Shown here in pieces: positions 49,538 to 60,338 of a stretch of DNA of 64,000 nt. This stretch comes from Actinomycetales bacterium (lineage in GTDB: Bacteria; Actinomycetota; Actinomycetes; S36-B12; UBA5976). Position 1 is the stretch's first letter, and every line of letters begins with the position of its first letter. The stretch covers positions 320,162-384,161 of the forward strand of contig JAIXQF010000004.1 of NCBI GenBank assembly GCA_027484085.1. The letters are read 5' to 3'. The notes under the pieces were generated by a model. That model made no database searches, was not told where the DNA came from, and was given only the letters and a program-made list of their open reading frames with translations. The position numbers and the translations under genes were made by a program.

Positions 49538-50731
49538 GTGGCAAAGGCGAAGTTTGAGCGGACGAAACCGCACGTAAACATCGGCACCATCGGTCACATC
49601 GACCACGGCAAGACAACGCTGACTGCTGCCATCACAAAGGTGCTGCACGATGCATACCCAGATGTAAACCCATTCACGCCATTCGACATGATCGATAAGG
49701 CACCTGAAGAGCGTCAGCGCGGTATTACGATTTCGATCGCCCACGTTGAATACCAGACAGAAGTGCGCCACTACGCGCACGTTGACTGCCCAGGTCACGC
49801 TGACTACATCAAGAACATGATCACCGGCGCGGCACAGATGGACGGTGCAATTCTTGTAGTTGCAGCGACTGACGGCCCAATGCCTCAGACCAAGGAGCAC
49901 GTACTACTTGCTCGTCAGGTTGGCGTTCCGGCAATCGTTGTTGCGCTTAACAAGTGCGACATGGTTGATGATGAAGAACTTATTGAACTCGTAGAAATGG
50001 AAGTTCGTGAACTTCTAAGCTCCTACGAATTCCCAGGCGATGACATTCCAGTTGTTCGCGTAGCTGCATTCCCAGCTCTTCAGGGTGACGCTAAGTGGGC
50101 ACAGTCAATTCTTGATCTGATGCAGGCTGTAGATGACTACATCCCAACCCCAGCTCGCGAAATTGACAAGCCATTCCTTATGCCAGTTGAAGACGTTTTC
50201 ACCATCACAGGTCGTGGAACCGTTGTTACTGGTCGTATCGAACAGGGCATCGTCAAGGTCAACGAAGAAGTTGAAATCGTTGGTATTCGTCCAGACGTAC
50301 AGAAGACAACCGTTACTGGTGTCGAAATGTTCCGCAAGCTTCTTGATGAAGGTCGCGCTGGCGAAAACGTAGGACTTCTTCTTCGTGGAACCAAGCGTGA
50401 AGACATTGAACGTGGACAGGTTGTTTGCCACCCAGGTTCAGTAAACCCTCACACTGACTTCGAAGCTAACGTTTATATCCTTTCCAAGGATGAAGGCGGC
50501 CGTCACACACCATTCTTCGACAACTACCGTCCACAGTTCTACTTCCGTACCACGGACGTAACTGGTGTAGTAACGCTTCCAAGCGGAACCGAAATGGTTA
50601 TGCCTGGCGACAACACTGAAATGACCGTTGCGTTGATTCAGTCAATCGCTATGGACGAAGGTCTGCGTTTCGCAATCCGCGAAGGTGGCCGCACCGTCGG
50701 CGCCGGTCGCGTAACCAAGATCATCAAGTAA
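49538..50731 (+). CDS. tuf: Elongation factor Tu
   Basis: 397 aa. Delivers aminoacyl-tRNA. [14 protein letters not shown] (P-loop), [14 protein letters not shown] (switch I), [12 protein letters not shown] (switch II), NKCDMVDD; domains II and III complete. GTG start behind AGGAGGACC. It ends the str operon and is followed by duplicated hairpins, then the S10 operon. Confidence 0.98.
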   Translation: MAKAKFERTKPHVNIGTIGHIDHGKTTLTAAITKVLHDAYPDVNPFTPFDMIDKAPEERQRGITISIAHVEYQTEVRHYAHVDCPGHADYIKNMITGAAQMDGAILVVAATDGPMPQTKEHVLLARQVGVPAIVVALNKCDMVDDEELIELVEMEVRELLSSYEFPGDDIPVVRVAAFPALQGDAKWAQSILDLMQAVDDYIPTPAREIDKPFLMPVEDVFTITGRGTVVTGRIEQGIVKVNEEVEIVGIRPDVQKTTVTGVEMFRKLLDEGRAGENVGLLLRGTKREDIERGQVVCHPGSVNPHTDFEANVYILSKDEGGRHTPFFDNYRPQFYFRTTDVTGVVTLPSGTEMVMPGDNTEMTVALIQSIAMDEGLRFAIREGGRTVGAGRVTKIIK

Positions 50732-50772
50732 GTAATTACTTTCTGATCTAAGCAAGACAACCGTTTGAGTTG

Positions 50773-50853
50773 GTTGGTGGCCCGCAAGGGCCACCAACTT
50801 CCAAACAAAATTGAAAGTGTTTGAAAGTTTGGTAGCCCTAGGGGGCCACCAAC
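50773..50853 (+). repeat. Duplicated hairpin between tuf and rpsJ
   Basis: Copy 1: GTTGGTGGCCC, GCAA tetraloop, GGGCCACCAAC (50773-50798). Copy 2, 55 bp downstream (50828-50853): TTTGGTAGCCC, TAGG, GGGCCACCAAC, with two mismatched pairs. Both are followed by a TTNCAAACAAA tract. The first resembles a terminator stem without a T-run. Confidence 0.85.
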
Positions 50854-50913
50854 TTGCAAACAAAGCAATACCTCTTATTGGCAGAAACTAGAAGAAAAGG
50901 ATGGTCAAGCCAC

Positions 50914-51222
50914 ATGGCTGGACAAAAGATCCGAATCAGGCTCAAGGCCTACGATCACGAGGTCATTGACTCTTCAGCGCGCAAAATCGTTGAGGTTGTC
51001 ACTCCTACTGGCGCGAAAGTCGCCGGTCCCGTGCCGCTGCCAACTGAGAAAAACATTTACTGTGTAATCCGTTCGCCGCACAAGTACAAAGACTCACGCG
51101 AGCACTTCGAGATGCGCACACACAAGAGACTTATCGACATCATCGATCCAACACCTAAGACAGTTGACTCACTTATGCGTCTCGACTTGCCTGCCGGTGT
51201 TGATATTGAGATCAAGCTGTAG
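50914..51222 (+). CDS. rpsJ: 30S ribosomal protein S10
   Basis: 102 aa. First protein of the S10 operon; also NusE, partner of NusG/Nus[19 protein letters not shown] start and the loop [19 protein letters not shown] typical of S10. ATG 50914 marks the family N-terminus; the nearest AAGGA is 12 nt away, a little long. Confidence 0.97.
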   Translation: MAGQKIRIRLKAYDHEVIDSSARKIVEVVTPTGAKVAGPVPLPTEKNIYCVIRSPHKYKDSREHFEMRTHKRLIDIIDPTPKTVDSLMRLDLPAGVDIEIKL

Positions 51223-51233
51223 GGACGAAAAAT

Positions 51234-51878
51234 ATGGCTATCAACAAGAAGGGCATTCTGGGCGAAAAGCTTGGCATGACCCAGGTATGGGACGAGAACA
51301 ACCGCGTTGTTCCCGTAACTGTAGTTAAGGCAGGACCTTGTGTTGTTACACAGGTTCGCACGCCAGAAAACGACGGTTACTCAGGTGTCCAGATTGCTTT
51401 CGGTCAGATTGACCCTCGCAAGGTAACTCAGCCAATGCTTGGCCACTTCGCCAAGGCTGGCGTTACCCCGCGTCGTCACGTGCTTGAACTTCGCTTCGAC
51501 GATGCATCAGATTACGCACTTGGCCAGGAACTCGGCGCTGACACTTTTGAAGCTGGCAGCAACATCGACGTAACTGGCGTCACCAAGGGTAAAGGTTTCG
51601 CTGGAACTATGAAGCGTCACGGCTTCTCCGGCGTTAGCGCATCCCACGGTGCTCACAAAAACCACCGCAAGCCAGGTTCCATTGGTGCCTGTGCAACACC
51701 GGGTCGCGTTTTCAAGGGTGTTCGAATGTCAGGTCGTATGGGTGGAATCACTCAGACAACACAGAACCTAAAGGTTCACGCAGTAGATACCGAAAAGGGT
51801 CTGATCTTGGTTAAGGGTGCAATTCCTGGACCCGCAGGCTCAGTAGTACTACTTCGTTCCGCAGCGAAGGGAGCATAA
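51234..51878 (+). CDS. rplC: 50S ribosomal protein L3
   Basis: 214 aa. Early assembly protein near the peptidyl-transferase centre. [17 protein letters not shown] start, central extension [20 protein letters not shown], and [16 protein letters not shown]. 11 nt after rpsJ. Confidence 0.97.
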   Translation: MAINKKGILGEKLGMTQVWDENNRVVPVTVVKAGPCVVTQVRTPENDGYSGVQIAFGQIDPRKVTQPMLGHFAKAGVTPRRHVLELRFDDASDYALGQELGADTFEAGSNIDVTGVTKGKGFAGTMKRHGFSGVSASHGAHKNHRKPGSIGACATPGRVFKGVRMSGRMGGITQTTQNLKVHAVDTEKGLILVKGAIPGPAGSVVLLRSAAKGA

Positions 51879-51882
51879 CGTC

Positions 51883-52557
51883 ATGACATCAGTAGACGTT
51901 AAGACACCAGCTGGCAAAGCCGCCGGAACAGTGGAACTACCTGCAGACATCTTTGATGTGCAGACAAACATTCCATTGCTTCACCAGGTTGTAGTTGCAC
52001 AGCTTGCAGCTGCTCGTCAGGGAACACATGACACCAAGCGTCGTGGCGAAGTAAGCGGTTCCGGTAAGAAGCCTTTCAAGCAAAAGGGAACTGGTCGCGC
52101 CCGTCAGGGTTCGATTCGTGCACCTCAGTACCGCGGTGGTGGTATCACACACGGACCACACCCACGCGATTACGATCAGCGCACACCTAAGAAGATGAAG
52201 GCCGCTGCACTTCGTGGCGCACTTTCAGATCGTGCACGTAATGGAAACATTCATGTGCTTTCTTCAGTCGTTGAAGGTGACGCCCCATCAACCAAGCAGG
52301 CACTTGCTGCAATCAACGCAGTATCAACTGCAAAGAACATCTTGGTTGTAGTAGACCGCACTGACTTCGTAAGTTGGAAGAGCCTACGCAACGTAGATGC
52401 AATTCACTTACTTGCAGTAGATCAACTAAATACTTACGACGTACTTAAGTCCGATGATGTTGTCTTCACAAAGGCAGCACTTGAAGCTCTGGTTGCAGGT
52501 CCAGCTCGCGGTAAGTCCGCGAAGGCTGTTGCTGGATCCAACGAAGTAGAGGCGTAA
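51883..52557 (+). CDS. rplD: 50S ribosomal protein L4
   Basis: 224 aa. Exit-tunnel protein. Long loop [20 protein letters not shown] followed by [17 protein letters not shown] is the tunnel-facing extension (macrolide region, intact). A short basic tail ends the protein. 4 nt after rplC. Confidence 0.96.
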   Translation: MTSVDVKTPAGKAAGTVELPADIFDVQTNIPLLHQVVVAQLAAARQGTHDTKRRGEVSGSGKKPFKQKGTGRARQGSIRAPQYRGGGITHGPHPRDYDQRTPKKMKAAALRGALSDRARNGNIHVLSSVVEGDAPSTKQALAAINAVSTAKNILVVVDRTDFVSWKSLRNVDAIHLLAVDQLNTYDVLKSDDVVFTKAALEALVAGPARGKSAKAVAGSNEVEA

Positions 52558-52560
52558 GTC

Positions 52561-52863
52561 ATGACAACTATTTATGATCCACGCGACATTCTTATCTCGC
52601 CAGTTATCTCTGAAAAGAGCTACGCACTACTGGATGAGAACAAGTACACATTCATCGTTCGTCCGGATGCCAATAAGACCCAAATCAAGATTGCGGTTGC
52701 AGAAGTATTCAACGTAAAGGTGACTGGCGTAAACATCATCAATCGCCGCGGCAAGACAATGCGTACACGTACTGGATTTGGCAAGCGTGCCGACACCAAG
52801 CGTGCAATCGTAACTGTTGCAGCTGGCGACCGTATCGACATCTTTGGTGGTCCGGTTTCTTAA
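52561..52863 (+). CDS. rplW: 50S ribosomal protein L23
   Basis: 100 aa. Forms the exit-site docking platform for SRP and trigger factor. [20 protein letters not shown] start and the [20 protein letters not shown] loop. 3 nt after rplD. Confidence 0.96.
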   Translation: MTTIYDPRDILISPVISEKSYALLDENKYTFIVRPDANKTQIKIAVAEVFNVKVTGVNIINRRGKTMRTRTGFGKRADTKRAIVTVAAGDRIDIFGGPVS

Positions 52864-52892
52864 CCGGACGAGAATAGGACAGGGAAACTCAA

Positions 52893-53729
52893 ATGGGAAT
52901 CCGTAAGTACAAGCCGACCACTCCGGGCCGTCGCGGCTCCAGTGTCGCCGACTTCGTCGAAATCACGCGTTCAACGCCAGAAAAGTCATTGGTTCGCCCG
53001 CTTCACAGCAAGGGTGGCCGTAACAACGCCGGTCGCGTAACAGCACGTCACCAAGGTGGCGGCCACAAGCGCGCTTATCGTCTAATCGACTTCCGTCGCA
53101 ATGACAAAGATGGTGTACCAGCAAAGGTTGCACACATCGAATACGATCCAAACCGTACTGCTCGTATTGCACTTTTGCATTACGCAGATGGCGAGAAGCG
53201 TTACATCATTGCACCGAACAAGTTGAAGCAAGGCGACCGCATCGAAACTGGTCCAGCAGCTGACATCAAGCCAGGCAACAACTTGCCACTTCGCAACATT
53301 CCAGTAGGTACCGTTATTCACGCAATTGAACTTCGCCCAGGTGGTGGAGCGAAGATTGCTCGTAGCGCAGGAACTAGCGTCCAGCTTGTTGCTAAAGATG
53401 GACCTTACGCACAGCTGCGTATGCCATCTGGCGAAATCCGTAACGTAGATGCTCGTTGCCGCGCAACCATCGGTGAAGTTGGTAACGCGGAACAGTCAAA
53501 CATCAACTGGGGTAAAGCTGGCCGTATGCGTTGGAAGGGCAAGCGCCCAACCGTCCGCGGTGTTGCAATGAACCCTGTCGATCACCCACATGGTGGTGGT
53601 GAAGGTAAGACTTCCGGTGGACGTCACCCAGTGAATCCAAACGGTAAAGCAGAAGGTCGTACTCGTGCAGCCAATAAGGCCAGCGACAAGATGATCGTCC
53701 GTCGCCGCAAGACCGGCAAGAAGCGCTAG
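52893..53729 (+). CDS. rplB: 50S ribosomal protein L2
   Basis: 278 aa. Core protein needed for subunit joining and peptidyl transfer. [14 protein letters not shown] start, [20 protein letters not shown] and the C-terminal [18 protein letters not shown] with the conserved His. Confidence 0.98.
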   Translation: MGIRKYKPTTPGRRGSSVADFVEITRSTPEKSLVRPLHSKGGRNNAGRVTARHQGGGHKRAYRLIDFRRNDKDGVPAKVAHIEYDPNRTARIALLHYADGEKRYIIAPNKLKQGDRIETGPAADIKPGNNLPLRNIPVGTVIHAIELRPGGGAKIARSAGTSVQLVAKDGPYAQLRMPSGEIRNVDARCRATIGEVGNAEQSNINWGKAGRMRWKGKRPTVRGVAMNPVDHPHGGGEGKTSGGRHPVNPNGKAEGRTRAANKASDKMIVRRRKTGKKR

Positions 53730-53740
53730 GAGTTATTGAG

Positions 53741-54022
53741 ATGCCACGTAGCCTGAAAAAAGGTCCATTCATTGACGGACACCTTCTAAAGAAGGTTGAC
53801 GACCAAAATGAAAAGGGAACCAAGAACGTGATCAAGACCTGGTCACGCCGTTCAGTAATTTCTCCTGCCATGCTCGGCCACACTCTGGCTGTTCATGACG
53901 GACGCAAGCATGTTCCAGTTTTCGTAACTGAAGACATGGTTGGCCACAAGCTCGGTGAATTCGCACCAACACGTACCTTCAAGGGTCACGTGAAGGACGA
54001 TCGCAAAGCAAAGCGTAAGTAG
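53741..54022 (+). CDS. rpsS: 30S ribosomal protein S19
   Basis: 93 aa. Head protein near the A-site finger. [36 protein letters not shown] and [15 protein letters not shown] are family motifs. Confidence 0.97.
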   Translation: MPRSLKKGPFIDGHLLKKVDDQNEKGTKNVIKTWSRRSVISPAMLGHTLAVHDGRKHVPVFVTEDMVGHKLGEFAPTRTFKGHVKDDRKAKRK

Positions 54023-54030
54023 GGACAGTG

Positions 54031-54399
54031 ATGGAAGCTTTAACAACAAACTCGGCTCGTGCTCAGGCACGTTTCGTACGCGTCACACCACAAAAGGCTC
54101 GTCGAGTAATCGACATGATCCGTGGCATGAACGCGCAAGAAGCACAGACACTTCTTCGCTTTGCCCCACAAGCTGCAAGTGAGCCAATTGGCAAAGTTGT
54201 TGGTAGCGCGATTGCTAACGCAACTAACAACTACAACTTGGACGCTCGCACACTTGTTATCACTCAGGCATTCGTTGACGAAGGCCCAACAATGAAGCGT
54301 TTCCGTCCACGTGCTCAAGGTCGCGCTAGCCAGATTTTGAAGCGCACCAGCCACATCACCGTAGTCGTCGAGTCCGTTGACTCCCAGAAGAAGGGATAG
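54031..54399 (+). CDS. rplV: 50S ribosomal protein L22
   Basis: 122 aa. Tunnel-lining protein with the beta hairpin [20 protein letters not shown] (macrolide-resistance region, intact). ATG 54031 is better spaced from AGGGA than the GTG three bases earlier. rpsS ends 8 nt before. Confidence 0.95.
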   Translation: MEALTTNSARAQARFVRVTPQKARRVIDMIRGMNAQEAQTLLRFAPQAASEPIGKVVGSAIANATNNYNLDARTLVITQAFVDEGPTMKRFRPRAQGRASQILKRTSHITVVVESVDSQKKG

Positions 54400-54404
54400 T
54401 CACA

Positions 54405-55211
54405 ATGGGTCAAAAAATTAATCCGTATGGCTTCCGCCTCGGCATCACAACTGATTACCGCTCCAAGTGGTTTGCAGATTCATCAAAGGTTGGCGAGCGC
54501 TACCGCGACTACGTTGCCGAAGATGTAAAGATTCGCAAGCTCATGACTGAAGGCATGGAACGTGCCGGCATTGCTCGTGTTGAAATCGAACGTACTCGTG
54601 ACCGAGTTCGCGTTGACATTCACACTGCTCGCCCAGGCATCGTTATCGGTCGCCGCGGTCAAGAAGCAGACATCATTCGCGGAAAGCTAGAAAAGCTAAC
54701 TGGTAAGCAAGTTCAGCTAAACGTTCTGGAAGTTAAGAATCCAGAAATCGAAGCACAGCTTGTAGCTCAGGGTGTTGCAGAACAACTTTCCAGCCGCGTT
54801 TCATTCCGTCGCGCGATGAAGAAGGCAATGCAGTCCGCACTTAAGGGTGGAGCCAAGGGTATTCGTATCCAGGTTTCCGGCCGTCTTGGTGGTGCTGAAA
54901 TGTCACGTCGTGAGTTCTACCGTGAAGGTCGCGTGCCATTGCACACACTTCGTGCAGACATCGACTACGGCTTCTACGAAGCTCGCACAACTTTTGGTCG
55001 CATCGGCGTAAAGGTATGGATCTACAAGGGCGATGCTCTTGGAACCCGCACCGAACGTGAGCAAGCAGCAGCTGCTGCCCGTGCGCGTCCAGCAACTAGA
55101 GCACCACGTGCTCCACGAGCTGCTTCATCCAGTGCAAGTTCCGCTGCGGCAACACCTGCAGCTGAAAGCGCTCCAGTTGTTGAAGCCGCTCCAGTAACGG
55201 AAGGTGCATAA
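54405..55211 (+). CDS. rpsC: 30S ribosomal protein S3
   Basis: 268 aa. mRNA entry-site protein with KH domain ([20 protein letters not shown]) and [17 protein letters not shown]. Residues about 215-268 form a basic then Ala/Pro-rich tail ([14 protein letters not shown]...) beyond the 233 aa E. coli length, common in actinobacteria. Confidence 0.97.
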   Translation: MGQKINPYGFRLGITTDYRSKWFADSSKVGERYRDYVAEDVKIRKLMTEGMERAGIARVEIERTRDRVRVDIHTARPGIVIGRRGQEADIIRGKLEKLTGKQVQLNVLEVKNPEIEAQLVAQGVAEQLSSRVSFRRAMKKAMQSALKGGAKGIRIQVSGRLGGAEMSRREFYREGRVPLHTLRADIDYGFYEARTTFGRIGVKVWIYKGDALGTRTEREQAAAAARARPATRAPRAPRAASSSASSAAATPAAESAPVVEAAPVTEGA

Positions 55212-55213
55212 GC

Positions 55214-55627
55214 ATGTTAATTCCACGTCGCGTTAAGCACCGTAAGCAGCATCACCCAGATCGCCACGGCGCATCAAAGGGTGGCAATGCTGTAACTTTC
55301 GGTCAGTGGGGTCTGCAGGCAATGGAGCCGGCATACGTTACTAACCGTCAAATCGAGTCCGCTCGTATCGCAATGACCCGTCACATTCGCCGTGGTGGAA
55401 AAGTTTGGATCAACATTTATCCAGACCGCCCACTTACAAAGAAGCCAGCTGAAACTCGAATGGGTTCCGGTAAGGGTTCACCTGAGTGGTGGGTAGCAAA
55501 CGTCAAGCCAGGTCGCGTGATGTTTGAAATTGCTTTCCCTAACGAGAAAGTCGCGCACGAAGCCCTAACTCGCGCAATGCACAAATTGCCGATGAAGTGC
55601 CGCATCGTTGCACGTGAGGAGATCTAA
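55214..55627 (+). CDS. rplP: 50S ribosomal protein L16
   Basis: 137 aa. Contacts A-site t[19 protein letters not shown] start, [20 protein letters not shown] and [15 protein letters not shown]. Its stop overlaps the next ATG in a TAATG. Confidence 0.97.
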   Translation: MLIPRRVKHRKQHHPDRHGASKGGNAVTFGQWGLQAMEPAYVTNRQIESARIAMTRHIRRGGKVWINIYPDRPLTKKPAETRMGSGKGSPEWWVANVKPGRVMFEIAFPNEKVAHEALTRAMHKLPMKCRIVAREEI

Positions 55628-55860
55628 TGCCAACAACAAGCACAGTTGACTTACGTCGCCTAGCTAACGATGAACTAGTGTCAAAGTTACGCGAAGCCAA
55701 AGAAGAACTATTCAACCTACGATTCCAGGCTGCTACCGGTCAGCTTGAAAGTCACGGCCGTCTACGCGCAGTCCGCAAGGAAATTGCACGCGTGTACACC
55801 GTGATGCGCGAACGCGAATTGGGTATCACTCCGGTTGAAAGTACTGAGGGTGCAGCATGA
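55627..55860 (+). CDS. rpmC: 50S ribosomal protein L29
   Basis: 77 aa. Two-helix exit-site protein. [20 protein letters not shown] followed by [14 protein letters not shown], and [20 protein letters not shown]. Overlaps rplP by 1 nt and rpsQ by 4 nt. Confidence 0.95.
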   Translation: MPTTSTVDLRRLANDELVSKLREAKEELFNLRFQAATGQLESHGRLRAVRKEIARVYTVMRERELGITPVESTEGAA

Positions 55861-56120
55861 GCGTAGACGAGCGCGGCGACCGCAAGGTTCGCGAAGGTTT
55901 AGTTGTTAGCGACAAAATGGATAAGACCATTGTCGTTGCAGTTGAAGACCGATTTAAGCATCCGCTTTACGGCAAGGTTGTGCGTCGCACAAGCAAGCTA
56001 AAAGCACATGACGAAGCAAATGCCGCTGGCATTGGCGATCGTGTTCTGTTGATGGAAACTCGACCACTTAGTGCCACAAAGCGCTGGCGCATGGTCGAGA
56101 TCCTCGAGAAGGCTAAGTAA
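55857..56120 (+). CDS. rpsQ: 30S ribosomal protein S17
   Basis: 87 aa. OB-fold 16S rRNA binder. [40 protein letters not shown] and [15 protein letters not shown]. Confidence 0.96.
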   Translation: MSVDERGDRKVREGLVVSDKMDKTIVVAVEDRFKHPLYGKVVRRTSKLKAHDEANAAGIGDRVLLMETRPLSATKRWRMVEILEKAK

Positions 56121-56135
56121 GGGTAGGGATCAAGA

Positions 56136-56504
56136 GTGATTCAGCAAGAGTCGCGACTACGAGTCGCTGATAACACCGGTGCCAAGGAAATCTTGGTCAT
56201 CCGTGTTCTCGGTGGTTCCGGCCGTCGCTATGCAGGTATCGGCGATGTTGTCGTCGGTACAGTCAAGGACGCGATCCCTGGTGGCAACGTCAAAAAGGGC
56301 GATGTCATTAAGGCAGTAATCGTGCGTACCAAGAAGGAACGCCGACGTCCAGATGGTTCCTACATCCGCTTCGACGAAAACGCAGCAGTCATTCTTAAGG
56401 CTGACGGCGAACCTCGTGGAACTCGTATCTTTGGCCCAGTTGGTCGTGAACTTCGCGATAAGAAGTTCATGAAGATCATCTCGCTAGCACCGGAGGTTTT
56501 GTAA
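56136..56504 (+). CDS. rplN: 50S ribosomal protein L14
   Basis: 122 aa. Interface protein forming bridges to 16S rRNA; docking site of the silencing factor Rsf[21 protein letters not shown] start and [20 protein letters not shown] end. GTG start; 1-nt overlap with rplX. Confidence 0.97.
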   Translation: MIQQESRLRVADNTGAKEILVIRVLGGSGRRYAGIGDVVVGTVKDAIPGGNVKKGDVIKAVIVRTKKERRRPDGSYIRFDENAAVILKADGEPRGTRIFGPVGRELRDKKFMKIISLAPEVL

Positions 56505-56851
56505 TGAAAATCAAAACTGGTGATGAAGTATTGGTAATCGCAGGCAAGGACAAGGGCTCAAAGGGCACCGTACTTGCAGTATTCGAAGACCGTAACAAGG
56601 TAATCGTTGAAGGCGTAAACCGCATGAAGCGTCACGTTCGTAAAGAACAGACAACTCGTGGGGTAGTAGTTGGCGGAATCGAAACTGTCGAAGCTCCAAT
56701 CCACGTATCGAACGTTCAGCTGCTTGTTGATGGCAAGCCAACTAAGGTTGGCGGGCGTCGCGACACAGTAACCAAGACTCGTACTGATGGCACTACTTAC
56801 GAAGGCTCCCGTGGCGTTCGTGTTGCCCGTAGTACCGGAAAGGACATCTAA
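56504..56851 (+). CDS. rplX: 50S ribosomal protein L24
   Basis: 115 aa. Assembly initiator. [20 protein letters not shown] (KOW motif) and [19 protein letters not shown] junctions on both sides. Confidence 0.96.
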   Translation: MKIKTGDEVLVIAGKDKGSKGTVLAVFEDRNKVIVEGVNRMKRHVRKEQTTRGVVVGGIETVEAPIHVSNVQLLVDGKPTKVGGRRDTVTKTRTDGTTYEGSRGVRVARSTGKDI

Positions 56852-57414
56852 TGTCTGCTGATGTCAAAGTAATTCCACGTCTAAAGACTCAGTACCGCGA
56901 GGAAATTGTTCCTGCGCTTACGACTGAGTTCAAGTTTGCAAATGCAATGCAGGTTCCAGGTCTAACCAAGATCGTTGTGAACATGGGTGTTGGCGAAGCT
57001 GCTCGTGACTCGAAGTTAATCGAAGGTGCAATCCGCGATCTAACTGCGATCACCGGACAAAAGCCACAGGTAACTAAGGCCCGTCTTTCTATTGCACAGT
57101 TCAAGCTTCGTGAAGGTATGCCAATTGGTGCACACGTAACACTTCGCGGTGACCGCATGTGGGAATTCCTAGATCGTCTACTGACACTGGCTTTGCCACG
57201 TATCCGTGACTTCCGTGGTTTATCCCCAAAGCAATTTGATGGAAATGGAAACTACACCTTCGGTCTAACCGAGCAGGTTATGTTCCACGAAATCAATCCA
57301 GACTCAGTAGATCGCCAGCGTGGTATGGATATCACTTTGGTTACAACTGCTGCAAACGATGCTGAAGGTCGGGCGCTACTAAAGCACCTGGGCTTCCCGT
57401 TCAAGGAGGCTTAA
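56851..57414 (+). CDS. rplE: 50S ribosomal protein L5
   Basis: 187 aa. Binds 5S rRNA and P-site t[43 protein letters not shown] and [15 protein letters not shown]. Confidence 0.97.
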   Translation: MSADVKVIPRLKTQYREEIVPALTTEFKFANAMQVPGLTKIVVNMGVGEAARDSKLIEGAIRDLTAITGQKPQVTKARLSIAQFKLREGMPIGAHVTLRGDRMWEFLDRLLTLALPRIRDFRGLSPKQFDGNGNYTFGLTEQVMFHEINPDSVDRQRGMDITLVTTAANDAEGRALLKHLGFPFKEA

Positions 57415-57417
57415 GTC

Positions 57418-57603
57418 ATGGCGAAAACCGGTCTTAAGAACAAGTCCAACGAAACCCCGAAGTTCAAAGTTCGTGGTTACACCCGCTGCCAGCGCTGCGG
57501 TCGTCCTCATTCGGTTTACCGCAAGTTCGGCCTATGCCGTATTTGCTTCCGTGAGATGGCACATGCTGGCGAACTTCCAGGTATCACTAAGAGCTCCTGG
57601 TAA
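57418..57603 (+). CDS. rpsZ: 30S ribosomal protein S14, zinc type
   Basis: 61 aa. Short S14 with four Cys in the pattern [22 protein letters not shown] (two CxxC pairs), the zinc-binding C+ form used when zinc is sufficient. 3 nt after rplE. Confidence 0.97.
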   Translation: MAKTGLKNKSNETPKFKVRGYTRCQRCGRPHSVYRKFGLCRICFREMAHAGELPGITKSSW

Positions 57604-57658
57604 CAACAACAACGACGTAGGTCCCTAGGGATACCGCGACGAGAAGGGCGATAAGCCA

Positions 57659-58057
57659 ATGACTATGACCGACCCAATTGCAGACATGCTCACGCGTGTT
57701 CGCAATGCAAACTCGGCTCACCACGAGTCCGTGTCAATGCCGCACTCCAAAATGAAAGAGCACATCGCTGAAATCCTCAAGCGCGAGGGTTACATCGGAA
57801 GCTTTGAAATTGCAGATGCTCCAGTTGGCAAGACTCTTAACATCAGCTTGAAGTACGGACCAAACCGCGAGCGTTCAATCGCCGGTGTCCGTCGTGTTTC
57901 CAAGCCTGGTCTACGCGTATACGCAAAGAGCACTGCTCTACCTCGCGTACTTGGTGGACTTGGTGTGGCAATCATTTCAACATCAACAGGTTTACTAACT
58001 GACAAGCAGTGCGCACAGAAGGGCGTAGGTGGAGAAGTTCTCGCCTACGTCTGGTAA
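57659..58057 (+). CDS. rpsH: 30S ribosomal protein S8
   Basis: 132 aa. Translational repressor of the spc operon and central-domain assembly protein. [20 protein letters not shown] start and [11 protein letters not shown]-like end ([15 protein letters not shown]). Preceded by a 55-nt gap, the largest inside this part of the operon, where an S8-type regulatory site could lie. Confidence 0.97.
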   Translation: MTMTDPIADMLTRVRNANSAHHESVSMPHSKMKEHIAEILKREGYIGSFEIADAPVGKTLNISLKYGPNRERSIAGVRRVSKPGLRVYAKSTALPRVLGGLGVAIISTSTGLLTDKQCAQKGVGGEVLAYVW

Positions 58058-58068
58058 GGGGACCTGTT

Positions 58069-58611
58069 ATGTCACGTATCGGTCGTATGCCAATCGCTAT
58101 TCCAAGTGGAGTAGACGTCACTATTGATGGATCAAACATCACAGTAAAGGGACCTAAGGGTCAGCTTTCACATGTTGTTGTTGAGCCAATCACTGTTACT
58201 CGCGAAGAAGATGGTCAGCTTGCAGTTGTCCGTCCAAACGACGAGCGCGAAAGCCGTTCACGTCACGGTCTAACTCGCACCTTGATCGCAAACATGGTCA
58301 CTGGAGTTACTGAAGGCTATTCAAAGACTTTAGAAATCTCCGGAACTGGTTACCGTGTTGCAGCTCAGGGTGACACTCTTGAATTTGCACTTGGCTTTTC
58401 GCATCCAGTGAAGGTGACTGCACCAGCAGGAATTACTTTCACAGTTGAGAGCCCAACAAAATTGCATGTATCAGGTATCGACAAGCAGCAGGTTGGCGAA
58501 GTATCCGCAAACCTACGCAAGCTTCGTAAGCCAGATCCATACAAGGCAAAAGGTATCCGTTATTCAGACGAAGTTATTCGTCGCAAGGCTGGAAAGGCTG
58601 GCAAGAAGTAA
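58069..58611 (+). CDS. rplF: 50S ribosomal protein L6
   Basis: 180 aa. [20 protein letters not shown] start, [17 protein letters not shown], and the C-terminal [13 protein letters not shown] with its sarcin-ricin-loop contacts. ATG 58069 follows AAGGGGA; upstream in-frame codons overlap rpsH. Confidence 0.96.
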   Translation: MSRIGRMPIAIPSGVDVTIDGSNITVKGPKGQLSHVVVEPITVTREEDGQLAVVRPNDERESRSRHGLTRTLIANMVTGVTEGYSKTLEISGTGYRVAAQGDTLEFALGFSHPVKVTAPAGITFTVESPTKLHVSGIDKQQVGEVSANLRKLRKPDPYKAKGIRYSDEVIRRKAGKAGKK

Positions 58612-58613
58612 TC

Positions 58614-58994
58614 ATGTCTGTCGTAGCCAAATTAGGTTCAGGTAACAAGAAAGCGGTAGCGCGCAAGCGTCGCCACACACGAGTACGTAAGAAGCTTTCC
58701 GGAACAACTGCGCGTCCACGCATGGTTGTAAACCGTTCAGCTCGTCACATCTCGGTCCAGGTAGTTGACGATGTTGCAGGTCACACACTTGCTTTCGCAT
58801 CAACAATGGAAAAGTCCTTGAAGAGCAAGTCAGACGACAAGAGTGCAAAGGCCCGCGAGGTCGGCCAGCTTGTTGCTGAACGTGCAAAGCAAGCCGGAAT
58901 TTCAACAGTCGTTTTTGATCGCGGTGGCAACAAGTACCACGGTCGAATTGCGGCCCTAGCTGATGGCGCCCGCGAGGGCGGCCTCGATTTCTAA
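58614..58994 (+). CDS. rplR: 50S ribosomal protein L18
   Basis: 126 aa. 5S rRNA binder. [34 protein letters not shown] and [20 protein letters not shown]. Confidence 0.97.
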   Translation: MSVVAKLGSGNKKAVARKRRHTRVRKKLSGTTARPRMVVNRSARHISVQVVDDVAGHTLAFASTMEKSLKSKSDDKSAKAREVGQLVAERAKQAGISTVVFDRGGNKYHGRIAALADGAREGGLDF

Positions 58995-59021
58995 GTCACG
59001 AAGGAAGTAGGAAAAGTTATT

Positions 59022-59636
59022 ATGGCTGCTAACCAACGTGGTGGTGAAACTCGCGAAGGCGGTACTGATCGTCGCGAACGTCGTGATCGTAATGATCGCT
59101 CACAGGCTCCTGCCGAAAAGAGCGCATTCGTAGAACGCGTAGTTGCGATTAATCGTGTATCCAAAGTTGTTAAGGGTGGTCGTCGCTTCAGCTTCACCGC
59201 TCTAGTTGTTGTCGGTGACGGCGACGGTCGTGTTGGTGTGGGTTACGGCAAGGCAAAAGAAGTGCCTGCCGCAATCGCAAAGGGTGTCGAGGAAGCAAAG
59301 AAGAATTTCTTCTCAGTGCCTCGTATCCAAAGCACAATCCCACACCCAGTAAAGGGTGAGGCTGCAGCTGGCGTTGTAATGCTTCGCCCAGCAGCTCCAG
59401 GTACTGGTGTTATCGCTGGTGGACCTGTTCGCGCGGTACTTGAGTGCGCTGGAATCCATGACGTTCTTTCCAAGTCACTTGGATCTGACAACGCAATCAA
59501 CATTGTTCATGCAACTGTTGCTGCGCTAAAAATGCTAGAACGCCCAGAGCAGGTTGCTGCTCGACGCGGACTGCCGCTAGATCAGGTTGCTCCGGCTGCC
59601 TTACTTCGTGCGAATGCAGAAAAGGTCGGTGCGTAA
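59022..59636 (+). CDS. rpsE: 30S ribosomal protein S5
   Basis: 204 aa. Fidelity protein at the mRNA entry. Acidic/basic N-terminal tail [20 protein letters not shown], then [20 protein letters not shown] and [20 protein letters not shown]. 1-nt overlap with rpmD. Confidence 0.97.
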   Translation: MAANQRGGETREGGTDRRERRDRNDRSQAPAEKSAFVERVVAINRVSKVVKGGRRFSFTALVVVGDGDGRVGVGYGKAKEVPAAIAKGVEEAKKNFFSVPRIQSTIPHPVKGEAAAGVVMLRPAAPGTGVIAGGPVRAVLECAGIHDVLSKSLGSDNAINIVHATVAALKMLERPEQVAARRGLPLDQVAPAALLRANAEKVGA

Positions 59637-59818
59637 TGGCACAGCTCAAGGTAACTCAGTTGAAGTCTGAAATTGGCGGAAAGCAGAATCAGCGCGACAC
59701 ACTGCGCTCACTTGGCTTGAAGCGAATTGGCGACACAGTTGTCAAAGAAGATCGTCCAGAAATTCGTGGCATGGTTAACACCGTTCGTCACTTGGTCAGT
59801 GTTGAGGAGGTTAAGTAA
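59636..59818 (+). CDS. rpmD: 50S ribosomal protein L30
   Basis: 60 aa. [20 protein letters not shown] followed by [16 protein letters not shown] is diagnostic. Tight coupling on both sides. Confidence 0.96.
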   Translation: MAQLKVTQLKSEIGGKQNQRDTLRSLGLKRIGDTVVKEDRPEIRGMVNTVRHLVSVEEVK

Positions 59819-59820
59819 CC

Positions 59821-60261
59821 ATGACACTTAAGGTTCATCATCTTCGCCCGGCTCCGGGTAGCAAGACTGCGAAAACACGTGTTGGCCGTGGTGAAGGTAG
59901 CAAGGGTAAGACAGCAGGTCGTGGTACCAAGGGTACAAAGGCTCGCTATCAGGTACCGGCTCGCTTCGAGGGTGGCCAAATGCCACTTCACATGCGCACT
60001 CCAAAGCTAAAGGGTTTCAAGAATCCATTTGGCACCGAGTATCAGGTCGTTAACGTAGCTCAAATCAATGCACTGTTTCCAAAGGGTGGAGACGTAACAA
60101 TCTCTGACCTAATCAAGGCTGGCGCAGTTCGCAAGGGCGAACTTGTAAAGGTTCTTGGACAAGGTGACATCACCGTTTCGGTAAATGTAACTGCAAATGC
60201 TTTCTCCGAATCAGCTAAGGCAAAAATTGCTGCAGCTGGTGGTTCCGTAACCCAGATCTGA
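59821..60261 (+). CDS. rplO: 50S ribosomal protein L15
   Basis: 146 aa. Late-assembly protein. [20 protein letters not shown] start, [20 protein letters not shown] and the C-terminal IAAAGGSV. A long hairpin follows before secY. Confidence 0.97.
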   Translation: MTLKVHHLRPAPGSKTAKTRVGRGEGSKGKTAGRGTKGTKARYQVPARFEGGQMPLHMRTPKLKGFKNPFGTEYQVVNVAQINALFPKGGDVTISDLIKAGAVRKGELVKVLGQGDITVSVNVTANAFSESAKAKIAAAGGSVTQI

Positions 60262-60263
60262 TT

Positions 60264-60306
60264 CATTTGACTTCGACAGCAAGTATGAGGCTGTCGAAGT
60301 CAAATG
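60264..60306 (+). terminator. Long hairpin between rplO and secY
   Basis: Perfect 17-bp stem: CATTTGACTTCGACAGC (60264-60280) and its complement (60290-60306), loop AAGTATGAG. It starts 2 nt after the rplO stop; only GTTT follows, so it may be a partial terminator or processing/stability element setting ribosomal versus secY expression. Confidence 0.6.
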
Positions 60307-60338
60307 GTTTACTAGTCAGTAAGTAAAAGGAGGCAACA

